From assembly GCF_002775205.1 (NCBI RefSeq), contig NC_036461.1:22868875-22932874 (forward strand): DNA of 64,000 bases, written 5' to 3'. The translations under genes and the position numbers were made by a program. The stretch comes from Xiphophorus maculatus (taxonomy: Eukaryota; Chordata; Actinopteri; Cyprinodontiformes; Poeciliidae). The notes below the pieces were generated by a model. It worked only from the letters and a program-made list of their open reading frames with translations, ran no database searches and had not been told where the DNA came from. This document shows positions 40,095-53,400 of this stretch, in pieces (position 1 is the stretch's first letter; each line of letters starts with the position of its first letter).

Positions 40095-41900
40095 AATCAA
40101 AAAATCTAATCTGTTTTATATACAAGTTAAAATAAGTAATTGAAACGTTATTTGCCTATCTCATCATTCTAATTGGTTCATTGTCAAAATTGCTAAGTTA
40201 TGTGTTGGGTTCCAGTTGGTTTTCAGAAAATTTGTGACAAAATTAGCAATATTTGTCAATACCTCAACTCAATTTCAGTTCAATTCAGTTTACTTACATA
40301 GCGCCAATTCACAACAAATGTCTCAAAACACACAAGAAAAGTCATTTCAGCTCAATCACTTATACATTCCTATTGATCCTAGTTATCAAACAGCGCATTA
40401 GCTCAGCTTATTATTCAAATTAGTTTCAAAGGTTTTCTAAGGAAGCCCAACAAATTGAATTGAGTCATTCTCTTCTATCATTCAAGAACATAATCATCTG
40501 TAATCCCTTCTTTTATTATTATGATTATTATTTTTTTTTACATAGAGTAAAACATAAATATGTCGCTAACTAAAACAGGGAAGAGGCTGTGATCGAGTAC
40601 CTAAAGATCGACGCTGGACATGTTTGGTGTTACTTACTTCAAGATGAAAGACAAGAAGGAAGCAGAACTGTGGCTGGGAGTGGATGAGGTCCGTGTTAAA
40701 ATCTACCCAAAAGACAACAAGTAAGACATTTAGCTGGTTTATATCTTTAGGTTCTGCTGTGCAAAAGCTACATTATAATTGTAACACCACTAACTGGACA
40801 TATTAATAGCATTCAGACATGTTTACATGCAGTTGTGGACGTGAGGTCAACAAACCAGCATTGAAACCTCAGTCATTGACCTCGCTTGCCGTTTCCGTTT
40901 GAGTTGCACATTTGACCACACTGGTAGTTGTTCCAAAAGGCCATTGACACGATCCTCTTCATTTCGCTATGGCAAGGATTCAACATCCCCAAATGTTGTT
41001 GTTCTCACAATGCATTAGCTTTTTCACTCAGTTATCTTAAAAATATGTATTTTTCTACATTGACCCCTTCCAGTCAATTTCTGTGGGCTGACATGAGAAA
41101 CGTAGATTACAAGGGTAAGATTCTTACCATCAAAACGATGGAAAGGAGAGCCCCTGTAAGTAGATAGCGGTTCCTATAATCTGTATAATGTGTTAACTGT
41201 GACAGCATATTAGGGTAAAAAAAAAAGGAGTACATTTCCACAAAAAAATTGAGGAATTTTGAGATTTACAAAGAAATTTCCAGATTCCGAAAGTCAAAAC
41301 ATTTTCTGGCAAATGAACGCAGAAATTTTAAGATTATTGTCTCGAAAAAGCTTTTGAAACTCCAGAAAATTTAGAAAAATATGTCCAAATGTCCTTTCAG
41401 AATCGCCCCCCCAAAAACTTTCTGAAATGTTTCTATCAAATTTTCTGAGTTTCAAAAGATTTTTTTGGGACAAAATTTCTGAGAATAGTCTCAAAGTTTC
41501 TGTTTTTGTTTCTGAAAATTTTCTGAGATTAATCTAAAAATGTCTGGGTTTCTTTTCTTTTCAACCTACTCCGAAATCTTGTTTTTTTGGGGGGGCAATT
41601 TCTTTAATTAGTCTCAAAGTTTCAGAGGTCCTAATATGCCATCGTAGTTAACGGACTAACCGGGTTTCCACTTCCCCTTGTAAGTTGAGCAGTGCTTCAT
41701 GAGGATTTTTTATTTTTGCAGACTTTGAAGTTGTACGCTGGACAAAGTCGGGACACAAATAAGCGCGTCCTGGAGCTTGTCACGGGCAACCACTTGTTGC
41801 ACACGCGCCGCCAAGAGCCCGAGAGCGCCGAAGTTCAGCAGCTGAAGGCTGGGGCCAGAGAGAGCAGAGTCTGTGGAAGAGATCATCAGAGCCGGGGATA

Positions 41901-44705
41901 AAATAAACCCAAATTGAACTGATTTAAACAAAGAGGTTATACAAGACTCCTTTAATTAGCATCCTTATAAATCTGGAAGCCTTACCGTCCTGGAACCATG
42001 TTTAACACGAGTGATATCCTCAGGTAATTCAGTCAGATCATGCTATCTTTAAAAGATTTCTTAAAAAGAAATAAAGGCTTCTCATTTTCTCCTGGAGTCG
42101 GTCGGGTTGTCTTTTCTTTCACGCCAGATTTCTTGGGATAACTTACATAAACTTAGCCTGGCTATCGCCTTCCTAGTGCAACTCCGCTCGATTCAAATCT
42201 CATCTCACAGGACAGTCTGGGACCTCTCCCACTGACTTGGATTCCCCATCAGCAAACACAAGGAGAAGTTGTGAAGTGTTTTTAGAATCTGACTTTGTTC
42301 AGTCTGCGTTGGCCTTGCTTCCAAAAACCGAATCAAGTTCAGCTCAGCGCTCGTCTCTCTGCAGTGAGGGATGGTTGTTGACAGCGCAGGAAATTTCCTT
42401 TAAGCTTCATAGTAGCTGGAAATCTGTTAAAGGTGTTGGGAGATCATCACATATAGTCATATTCAATAAATGATAATATGCTTTCTGGTGCTTTTGTATT
42501 TAGCAGATTAAAAAGAACCTTTTGAAAATAACAACCTTTAGGATTGTATTAAGCACACTTTTCATTAAACCTACATTCTGCTCTATAAGATGTTTTTCCT
42601 TTTATTGGTTTGATGTAGTATTCTAATTTTAAATGTTATGTTTTTATTAACTGCAAGTGGAAAATCGTCATAATTAACTGAAATAAAGGCTGGAAAACAC
42701 CGGTTTGAGTGTAATTAATCTCCATAATGTGTTTCATAATGTTTTCACACTTTTGTACTTTTCAATGATATTCTAAGTTATTGAATAGGTTTGTAAACTA
42801 GATGGGTGGCAGATTATCTAAAAATAACATTAAGTCAAAATATACCGCAGGTAAATAGCAATGGATCAAATATGGAGAAAGCAAAAAAACAAAACAACTA
42901 AATATTTGTGAGATACTATCATTTTAAATCTGGGCAGGGTTGTACTTGTTCTAAACTTGATACCAAACATTATGATCCACAGTATTAAATATGGCTAATA
43001 AGTTTAAAAGCACAAAAATAACAAGATTAGCCATATTAAACTACAACTTTCTTAAAGCTTCAGTATGTAGCTTTTATTAAATGTATTTCTTAAAACTGTC
43101 ACTACATCGTGACAATAAGGTATGAGACAGATAATCTGTGAAAAAATGAGCTCCTCTGCCTTCTCCCAGTGCTAACTAGAAACAACCAATCAGAGCCAGG
43201 AGGCGGGTCTTGGTGTGACCTGGTTGTATTTTTCTTTTTAATAATTACACAAAATGTCTTTTTTGTGGTTATTTGTCTTATTCCTTACCTGACTGAAACA
43301 CCTTTAAAAGCTCTCATTGTTTTTACCGTGTTACTTTAAGATAGGAAGAACCTCCATTTTATTTCTTCTTCTGTGGTATTGTCTTTAAATTGTTTGCGCT
43401 CCTTAAACCCTCCCCTTTTGTCATGTTGTCCTGCAGGAGAAGTGTGTGCTGATTATTTTTCATCTAAATACATAAGTTCATTTTTGTTATCATCATTGTT
43501 ATATATGAATCCATTCTGTGATGTAAATATTTAAGTTAACCTACGATCGCAAAAAAGCAGGAATTGACTTTAGTTCTGTTATGTACTTTTGTCTTGTCTA
43601 GGACTTGGAGCGGGCAGCATAACACGGTTGTTTTTTGTTTGTTGTTCTCGTCGGAATGAATCGAGAAACCATCCATCTTAAAGAAATCCGGCTCTGATCA
43701 TTCAATAAAACCAGCACAATGCAGAAAGGATCCGGTTACATTAGCGTTGTCAATCATGCACCACTCCGCTCCCCCACATTGCTCTCTCCTACGATACAGC
43801 TTCTCCCTGCTAGCAGAACTGGTTGTGAATGCTAAGGCTAGTTAGCATAGCTACAGCTGACGACAGGATAAACGTTTTTCTAGTAACGGTGCGTTGTTTC
43901 TATGCTATTAGCACATTTAACGTTCACCAGGGTGACTGACAGCGCTAAGACTCTCCTCCTGACTCTGATTGGTTGCTTTTGACCGGGAGTGGTGCATTTG
44001 TTCAGACGTCAATCGTAGCTCTAGGAGGAAGCGGTGGAAATCGATTTTTTTCCCACAGATCATCCGTCTCATATTATACTATAACGACATGGTGACTGTT
44101 TCAACAAATACGTAAAAAAAACAACATATTTTTCAGTTACATACCGCAGCTTTGAGCTTTTTAGAAAGAAATAATAGTTTTAATAACAGCTTAGGTTGAG
44201 CAGCTTGGTGAAACACAGTCATACGAAGGAGATTTCTCTCAACGTGAGCAATACGTGGACCAACAACGCCACAAACCCTCCGCATAACAAATCCCGTTCC
44301 TGCCGTTATGCCGATGCACTTCCTTCATGACTCATGTCATCTCCAAACAAGCTACAGAAATAGCACGGCCGGTGCTTTTGTAGCCCGGCGCTCTCCGATC
44401 AAAGGTCACATGGAGGTTTTAGGCGCTGAAACAGGTGATCTCCTTTGGGTGGAGTTGTGCGGGTCCCCCAACCCCCACGCTTTCTGTCACACCGGAGGTA
44501 AATCTGTCGGTTTGGTGTCAAAGTCGGTCCTCCCACGTCTCCGCGAGCTATCTCCTGAGTTCAAAGGACACGAGTCTTGCCCCTGGGTATTTGCCAGCGA
44601 GAGGCTGTCTTTATCAGGTGGAGGTTCTACTGGGAGTTGGCCACTGCAGCCTCGGTCAGCCTGGGATACACTTTCATCTGATAGGAGCCACAGACCAAAG
44701 CCAAG
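41901..44705. other. Spacer between the decayed and intact ERM copies
   Basis: No exon of either ERM copy was recognised here. The stretch contains a 1.1-kb element with long inverted ends and otherwise AT-rich unclassified DNA. The last few hundred bases before 44706 should include the promoter and 5' UTR of the ezrin-like gene. Two overlapping open frames at 44308-44854 run through that region but show no family resemblance and are not called. Confidence 0.5.
43054..44153. mobile_element. DNA element with long imperfect inverted ends
   Basis: The left end AAAGCTTCAGTATGTAGCTT and the right end, read on the other strand, AAAGCTGCGGTATGTAACT, continue as inverted copies for roughly 100 bases (for example ACAGATAATCTGTG against CACAGATCATCCGTC, and ATCGTGACAATA against ACGACATGGTGACTG in inverse order). 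The 1.1-kb body has no recognised ORF. It includes GCTAGTTAGCATAGCTAC-type sequence common in fish repeats. No target duplication was confirmed. Confidence 0.6.
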
Positions 44706-47700
44706 ATGCCCAAACTGGTAGGATTCCTGCTGTTTTAAGATACATTTTTACTTATTGCTATAGCCGCATGTCTTCTTCCTGGTTTGAAAACAGCACGGTG
44801 AGGTTCTGTAGACTAAACCCTGCTTGTAATGCTTCAATAATTCATTCATGGTGACCAGTGGAAGAACAAAAACAAGTTGGAATTGTGGAATTGCCCCTGA
44901 CTTTTTTACGTTGGTGTTATCGTCTTCGCTTCTTTCTGTTGTAAGTTTTACCAAGAGCCAGTGATCCTTCTTGTCACTTACTCATTAACCAAATGTAGAG
45001 TTTGACCCATGCTGCACACATTCCTGACACTGGATTACCCTCCAAGTGTTACTTGAACTCAGTGAATTCGTCTGTGGGATATATGGTCATACACGTAGTG
45101 AGATAAAAAAAAAAAACAACTCGTGAAATGAGCCTCTTTAAGTGATTTCTTCAAGTCAATAATGATATTTGCCACACTCTTCTGGCATCAGGCAAAACAA
45201 GCAATAATGAAAAATGGACGGTACAACACAAAGGTGTGGACTTTGGTCAGTTCCAGAATGGAAAAAAGATCCACTTTTTCTTTGAATCTGGACAAGATGG
45301 ACATTTTTATTAAGCAGGAAGAAATATGCCAGAAAATGTATAAACATTTTTATTTCAACTAAATAAGGAACTGCCAAAAGCGTGCTCTTCCAATTTTCTT
45401 CTTTGGATTGATGTAGGGCTGACTGTAAGACTGTTGATTGTGTCTTTGTTTCCACCAATGAGGAAAATAATAAAAAAAACAAGACAAGCAAAACAAAAAA
45501 AGAACAGAATGACATTCACCAGCAAATCTTGACTGTGTGGTTTCAATTTTGTCAAAATGTGTCAGAAATGATCGATCAAACTAAAACAGAATTTAGCGAT
45601 TCATGAGTCTCAAAGTCTTCAAGTAAAGTTACTCAAGTGTTCAGCGTGAGGCTGATAAGACGAGTCAAGCCGCACTTTACAACAGCACCTATGTATTTTT
45701 ATGGACACTGCAAGGAGACAGCCTTGATGAAGACTTTCATGTTTAATGTCTTGGTCTACAAAATGCTGAAAACATATTTCATTACTTGCCTTCTGGCTTG
45801 ATTTGAGTAAGTAATCAATGAGCCTTTAAATGTGGAGCAAAAATGCATTTTTTTTGCAAAGTGGCTCTTTGTACGTACTGATGCTGATGTCACATCCGCA
45901 TGAGCGAAATACGGCTTTCTTTCTTCCGCTTTGGGTTACCATGGCAGCTAGAAAAGACAAAGTCGTATTTCAGAAGCAACTAAAGCAATACTACGAACAT
46001 TGTTGTTTTCCTAATATAATGGGCTTTTAAGTTTTCATGGATTTCCAAACGGTCCTGAATTAAGAAGACGGTGGCTTGTAAATATTCGTCGCTACCAGTT
46101 AAAGCTAACGCCGCACAGCAATGTTTGCAGCCTTCACTTCACTCCGGATCAACTTCTTCAGCCTAAAACTACAGGGGAGAGACGAATGGTAAATAAAGGA
46201 GCCGTCCTGTGTTATTTCCATGGAATCACTTCTGTATTCAGCCTGAAAGAGTTTATGGGAACGAGAGAGCAGACCAGAGCCTGACAGCCGAGCAACTGAT
46301 CCGCCTGTACACACTGCTGTAAACACCGTCCTGCTTCACAAGAAGCATGCAAAACTAATAAAGCAAAATAACATGGAGACCTTAAGGAACACGGCCATAT
46401 TTTTCTAAAAGCAACAACTCTGAACCTGAACCTGAACAGTCAGCTGAACTAGAACTCTGACACCAGAGCTGCTCTACTGTTAAGTTATGGGCTTGTTGTT
46501 CCTCAGGCTTCAGAAGCAAAAAGCCCAAACCTTAATCTCCTCCATTACTTGGTCTCTGACACTAACGACAATAAACAAGTATAATATACTTAAAAATAAA
46601 TACAAAATAAGGTAAAAACATTGTTCGTTAGAACGAATGAAAATGTATAGATACTTAAGTAGCACATTTTTACAAGAAAAATGTCAGAGAATATTACCTA
46701 CTAACATAAGCTAAAGCTAATGTTAGCCACAAAGTTTAAAGAAAGTAAAACTCACCTTCGTATCCGTGAATGTAAACGAGGCGTACATCTTAAAACCTTT
46801 CTCCAGCTTACTTGTTGGCGCTTCGGGTCCATGTACATCATTAATTGTTACTTTAGTCACACACCTAGTCTAGTGTAAAATGCTATTTTCAATAGACCGG
46901 AAACGACCGAGCCGCTTATCCCCAAACACGGAAACTGACGTGCAAAGAGCCAACTGAGAACAAATGTGGGAACATGCCATAAAAAAAAGCTGGTCACTGC
47001 AATAATAAGGATTTTGAATTGCATACTGAGAAAGGTGCACACAATTCTTGACATCCCGTGATGTATAGTTTTTTTAATTATTGTCGGAAAAGTTTCCAAA
47101 TTCAGAGGATATTCCCACAACTTCCACACACATATTTTATGTGTAGAAATAATCCTGTGAGGATTTTCTTAGGCATATATTTTTTTTCCAATGGTATAAT
47201 ACTATTGTGCTATATGCATATTCACTTGTGCTTTTTGCCATCATATGTGGCTCCTGCAACATACGTATCCATGTAAACACAAATGCGTTTTTTTTTGTTT
47301 TTTGTTTTGTTTTTCTGCAAGGTTTGTGTGATAACTGTCAAAGTGCAGGATTTTAAAATCCCGGCTCGTGTTTGCTGGAATGTCAAAAGCATTATGAAGA
47401 CACCAGATAAAGCTGTTATCTCATACATGTGATCACGTAAGGTGGAAACAATTAAAAAAACCTAGTGATGGTTCCATAATTGGATGTTCCATTGGTTCCT
47501 GCCCAACCTTTAGTATGTTTATCTTTATGACAGTCGGGGTGTGTTCTGGTGTAACTTCATAAAACTGCTCCGTGTCTGCTACAAACCCCATCCCAATCGA
47601 CGGTCTTGTACTGTGTGTTTATTTTTTTTAAATCCAGTTGAAATGAATTAAAACTAAAGCTTTTTTTTTTATTTCTCTCTCCAATTTGTGGAAATCAATT

Positions 47701-50379
47701 TTTATGCAAACTCGGTGTCAATGCTGTTTGCTGCAACACGGGCTGATCTCACAACGCCTTTGTGCAAGAAGCAAGTACAATGATGTTCAACCTCGTGTTC
47801 GCGCGGCTGGTCTAAAGTCTAATGAGATAGTGAGCAATTATGGTTTATGGATAATCCGGTTGACAGATCCACGTTAAGGGTGTGCTTTCAGCAAATCAGC
47901 CCGTTATTTATGTCCTCCAGTTGTGGATGTGAACGCAGCCAAGCACAGAATTTAGGCAGAGTTGGAAACATTTCTGATTTAAAGAATGAAAATAAAGAAA
48001 CGATTGGAAAGAAAGCAGGTTATGCCCGTCCAAACAGGAGGTTTTTATTTAGAAATATTTTTTTCAGCGTGAATGTAATCAGTAAGTTGCCCTTTTCCCA
48101 CCGCAGGTCAATGTTCGCGTCACTACAATGGACGCGGAGCTGGAGTTTTCCTTTAACGGCAACACTAAAGGGAGGCAGCTGCTTGAACAGGTCTGTATGC
48201 CGCAGTCGGCAAAGCACACATCTAACAACGACAACGTTTTCTGTCCATCACAAGAGGTTCTGGGGAGGACCGAAAGATTATTTTTTATGTGCGTGAAGCA
48301 AAAACAAAGCCTACCTCAAAGCTAAACCAAATCATACTGATAGTAACAGAAGAGTGAATACATGGCATTATAATGACCAGTGAACTCAGCGGACGAGATA
48401 ACAAACAGGGCATTAATCACAGAGGTAACCAAGGCGATCATTATTCTGGAGGATCTGCAGAGAGACTGAAATCGGTTCTCTCTTTATAGAAATGTGATAC
48501 GAAGAAATCCACTGTGGACAGAAAGGCCATAAAAACTCCAGTCAGCATCACGACATGAAGCTGAACTAGCAAGAAATGGTCAATGAGATAAAAATGGACC
48601 TTTTGATAGTACAACTGTGGTGGAAAACTGACAAGGTCCACCCGCACGCCCCCACACCAGTGTGCAAGAACACAAAATCTTACTAAGAAATTCTGAATAG
48701 TTTCTGGTGCAAATATTTTAACGCACTTGAAGACCAAAATAACTTAAAAGTAGCTTTTCAGCAAGATAAATGAGCTTTTTATTTTCTTTTTACATCAACA
48801 GTTCTTTTAATGTAGATACAAAAACTACTGATTCCACAGGCAGATTATTTCAGTGACTTGTTATAAGTGAAATAATCTGCCAGTGGAGCTAGTACTTTTT
48901 CTGTTTAAAACAATATTTGAGAATTACTGACTTAAAACAGTCTCCTGTATCTGTGTCCAAGTTCCTTTTAAGTTGGGTTAGTCTTATTTCAAGTGTACAG
49001 AGATATTTGCTCTACAGTTTGGACAAAAACTTGGCAGGATTTTGTGTGTTAGCATTGTGGTGGCAGCGTGGGGCTGTGGGGATGCTTTTCTTAAGTCGAG
49101 AGAGGGAAAACGAACCGATGGTTGGAGTTTGATCATTTGTTTCAAAGAACGAATAAATTAGAAACAATGTGAGAAAGATTGCAATGTTTCAGCTGCCGCT
49201 TTTTACATTTAATGTGCCTGTCTTATGGACAGTAGAGAAAAGTCCTCACGCTTCTTCTTCTTCTGTTTTTGTGTCGTGCCGTCAGGTTGCCAGGACGATC
49301 GGCCTCCGTGAGATTTGGTACTTCGGCCTCCAGTTTGTGGACAACAGAGGACTTGCCTCGTGGCTGGTAGAAGACAAGAAAGTGGGTTTTGTTCTGTCAG
49401 ATTGTTTAGTGCTGCCGTATCGGCCAGTTTGAGCTTTTTTTTTTTTTTTTTTACGATTTTTTTCCTTTTGTTTGTTTAAAATAAGAGAGCGCATGAGAAT
49501 ACACAAGTTGATGTTTGCACTCTTCGCTGCAACACACTAAATGGCGTTGTTTCAATGCCATATATTTAAAGTTGACTCTTATTTTATGACCTTATTTAAA
49601 AATATGTGTATATTATCAGCTATCAAGAACATCAGTGATATTTTTGTGCATCAAAAAACGATTTAAGTTACACTTTCCACTAATTTTTTGAAGCTCTTTA
49701 CCTGACTAAGATAGTCAATTTCGGCATGTGCGCTTTCCCGACGGTTTTCTCGAGACAACGAGTTAATCGCGAGGTGATTGTTGCTGTTGTTTGTGTTAAA
49801 CAACGCCACGTGGTTTCCTGGAGATTAATTCGTTATCGCGTGAAAACCGTCGGTGGAAAAAGTGTGTCCGGAAAACGTCCGCTCTCTGCTTCCGCACGTG
49901 AGGACTCAATGGCGCGTTTTTTAAAAAACAAACACACTCAACAATAAACAAATAAAAATTGCGTTGCGCTTCGGAGCGACGACATCTAAAGAGGCGCAGG
50001 ACTGAAGACGAGCCGACACTACAGAATGCAAGCAATCAACTCTGAAGGAGTAATTTGCTTTTAAAAAAAATGTTGATGATATGGAAACGAACTGAGCCGT
50101 CATCACTTATGTGATGTCATCAGACGGATATCTGAGTGGAGGCTCGTGCTTTGTTTGGTCGGGTCTATCAAAATAGCAAAATAAATAGAAACATGTTCGT
50201 TGGGTGGCAAATTATATTTACCGTATTTTCCGCACTACAAGGCGCACCTAAAAACCTTCAATTTTCTCAAAAGCCGACAGTGCGCCTTATATATGGACCA
50301 ATATTGAGCCACAACAGGTCTCACAACTACGCAATGTTCTTATACCTCAACGAGTCTTTGTATACTGTTTGTTTAATAG

Positions 50380-50411
<32 letters not shown>

Positions 50412-53400
50412 GGTCTCGCAACTACGGTAAGCAGCCGACTTCATTTTCCCCGTAGAAGAAGAAGTGCGCGGTGCACGCTGGGTTTTGTGTAAAGACCCCA
50501 AAATGGCTCCTATTAAGAGACACGCTTACGATGCAGAGATTAAGCTCAAGGCGATCAGTGACGCAGTAGAACACGGGAACAGAGCAGCAGCCAGAGAATT
50601 TAACATGAACGAATCAATGGTGCTGAAGTGGAGGAAGCAACAGCTGCTTATTCATTTTGGGAATGAACGGAGTTTTCAGAACGCTGGTTTGTAATCTATT
50701 AATAAAGTTTGACTGACCTATCTGACTGTTTTGTTGACATTCCCTTTAGCGCAGCTCCATCTAATGGATGCATAACGTAACCCCAGCCTCTACTGTAGCG
50801 TCTATTCTATGCGCCTTATAATGCGGTGCTCCTTATATATGACAAAAGGTTGAAAATAGGCCATTCATTGAAGGTGCACCTTATAATGTGGTGCACCTTA
50901 TAGTGTGGAAAATACGGTAATCGGAGTTTGATTGATCTAACAGAAAAGTCTGGCTGTTAGCTAACAGTTTTGTCTTTCAGGTACTGTTTGAGGGTTTAAT
51001 GCAGGGGTGGGCAACTCCAGGCCTCGAGGGCCGGTCTCCTGCAACTTTTAGATGTATCTCTACTTCAACACACCTGAGTCAAATAATGAGGTCATTAGCA
51101 GGACTCTGGAGAACTTGACTGCACTTAGGAGGTGAGTCGGCTGTTGGATCCAAGAGTGTTTCAAGGGAGGCATCTAAGAGTAGCAGGACACCGGCCCTCG
51201 AGGACCAGGATTGCCCACCCCTGGTTTAATGCCTTAAGATTGAGGTGTTCTGAAAAACTTGCTGATTATATTTAATTTATATTTCATTTCCAAACATGTT
51301 CTAAATAAACTAACAAATCTTGTGTCTAGTAGCTTTTCTCAGTGTGATTAGGTGTCGTTTTTGAGGAATAGGTGGATAACTTTAACAACAAGCACATACT
51401 TTGACGGATTGAAGTGAATTCCTTGTCTGTGTCCAGCTGTATTTTAACCAACGTCTACTTAATGCTTCTTTTTTTATTTCATTCATGAGCGTCCCCCCGC
51501 CCCCATTTCTTTTGCACATTTTAACCTCCACGCCCTTGCTGTCCATGCAGGTGACGGAACAGAACGTAAAGAACGAGACTCCCCTGCAGTTCAAATTCCG
51601 GGTCCAGTATTACCCCGAGGACGTGGACGAGGAGCTGATCCAGGACGTCACCAGGAAGCTCTTCTTCCTGCAGGTGAAGGAGCACATCCTGTCCGACGAG
51701 ATCTACTGTCCCCCGGAGACCGCTGTGCTGCTGGCCTCCTACGCCGTGCAGGCGAAGTACGGCGAGTACGACAAGTCGGTGCACCGGCGGGAATACCTGT
51801 CCTCAGAGCGTCTGCTCCCGAAGAGGTGAGCTCAAGCTGCAAGGCCTCTGTTCAGAGAGCCACGGTTCCTTATGCATTTAAAATAACACACCCAAAACTA
51901 ACTTAGCTACTTCAATCATCTTTGTTTCAAAATAGAGCTAACATTCGGGAGACTCTGTCAAAAGTGTAAGAATCACTGCAGCTGGTGTAGTTTCAGAGAA
52001 AATGAGGATAACATAAAATAATTAGGATTTAAAAAAAAAAATAATACAGTATATAACCCTGAAGTAAACTAAAGCAAATTTACAGAAAATAACTTTGGCA
52101 CAGGTTGACACCACCTACAAAAAATGGAGATTTCTTATGTTTTTGCTTACTAGACTTAATTTTTACATGTCCAAAATTGATTGCTTTTGACTTCAGCTTT
52201 ATATACTCACATTTATTCTTTATCCCAACTTAGTAACATAGTAAGAAATGTGTCGTATTTGACTCCAGTTGAAGTTTATGTTTTGGAAATCTGGTGTCAA
52301 AACACAAAGAAAGATTAAAAAATGTAGGCGCATATACTGAAAAAAGAAAAAGAAAAAATAACACCAAAACACAAAATATTTGCGTTTTTGGCACTACCTG
52401 AGCTCCATAAAATGTCATTTTGATAAAAGTTCTTGGTTACTGACGTCTGTCCTGCAGACTTTGGGCATAAACTCAAATGCTTCCTGCTCAGCTCGAATGC
52501 TTTTTAATCATCTAGCCAACAGTCTAACGTTTCCATTGATACCAAATATGTCTTTGTTTTTTTGTTTTGGTCTTTTTTGGCACTAGTGGCCTTTATTTGA
52601 AAGTAGTTCGACAGGAAAGAGGGTAATGAGAGATGGGAAAGACATGCGGCAAATGTCGCCAGGCCGGGAATTGAACCTGCGACCACCGCCACAAGGACTA
52701 AGGTCTCAATACGTGGGTCGTGCTTTGCCCCTGCGTCACCACAGCACCCCAAATATGTCTATGTTTAACTAAATGCAGGTTCAGACTTAAGGATTGGGTC
52801 TTACATCTTAAACTTCCTCCCTTTTTTTTCCTTTTTTGTGTCGTTGACAACTAGAAAAAGACTTTTGGATGGCAAGTCAACAACAACTAAATACATTTAC
52901 ATGCAGCGTGTCATATTTATTCCAGATATTTGGTCAGAGGACGGTCCCACAACACTATTCAGTAACGTAAAAGTTAATATCTCCTAAGTATTCATGTCAT
53001 ATAAACAATAAAAAAAAACAACACACAAACAAATACTATCAGATGAGCTTGAAATAGGACCTTTATCTATCGATGTGTTGGGTTCCTCCAAACTCACGTT
53101 CCTCAGTTTGGAGTAAAAAAAAAAAAAAAAGTGAAAATGATCTCAACATGTTTATTGCTTTATGACACTGCGTGTCATAACAAGCTGCAGAATTTCAAGG
53201 TCCTATTAAAGTAAGTGATCATTTTTCTTTTCAGCCAACCTTTACTCTCGTCACTTTTAACTTGTTTTTTTTTTTTATTTTATTTTGTTTGGCTCCACTG
53301 ATAGTTAAAACTTGAGCATTAGTACAGTATAGTATTGCAAGTGCACTAAGATACCTTCACTAGAAACTAGACCAAAAACACTTGGTGAAACTTTGAGTTT

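Noticed and set aside
44308..44854. Two overlapping plus-strand frames of 137 and 139 codons around the ezrin-like start
   Set aside because: They run through the exon 1 donor in the wrong frame and show no family resemblance. The 12-base coding exon ATGCCCAAACTG with donor GTAGGA explains the site.
45156..45555. Minus-strand frames in ezrin-like intron 1
   Set aside because: Phe/Leu-rich translation of A-rich intron sequence with no splice or domain support.
52560..52760. Possible tRNA gene because of a B-box-like motif
   Set aside because: No full cloverleaf or A box at the right distance was found, and a related sequence occurs at 15652-15802, so a SINE fragment is more likely.
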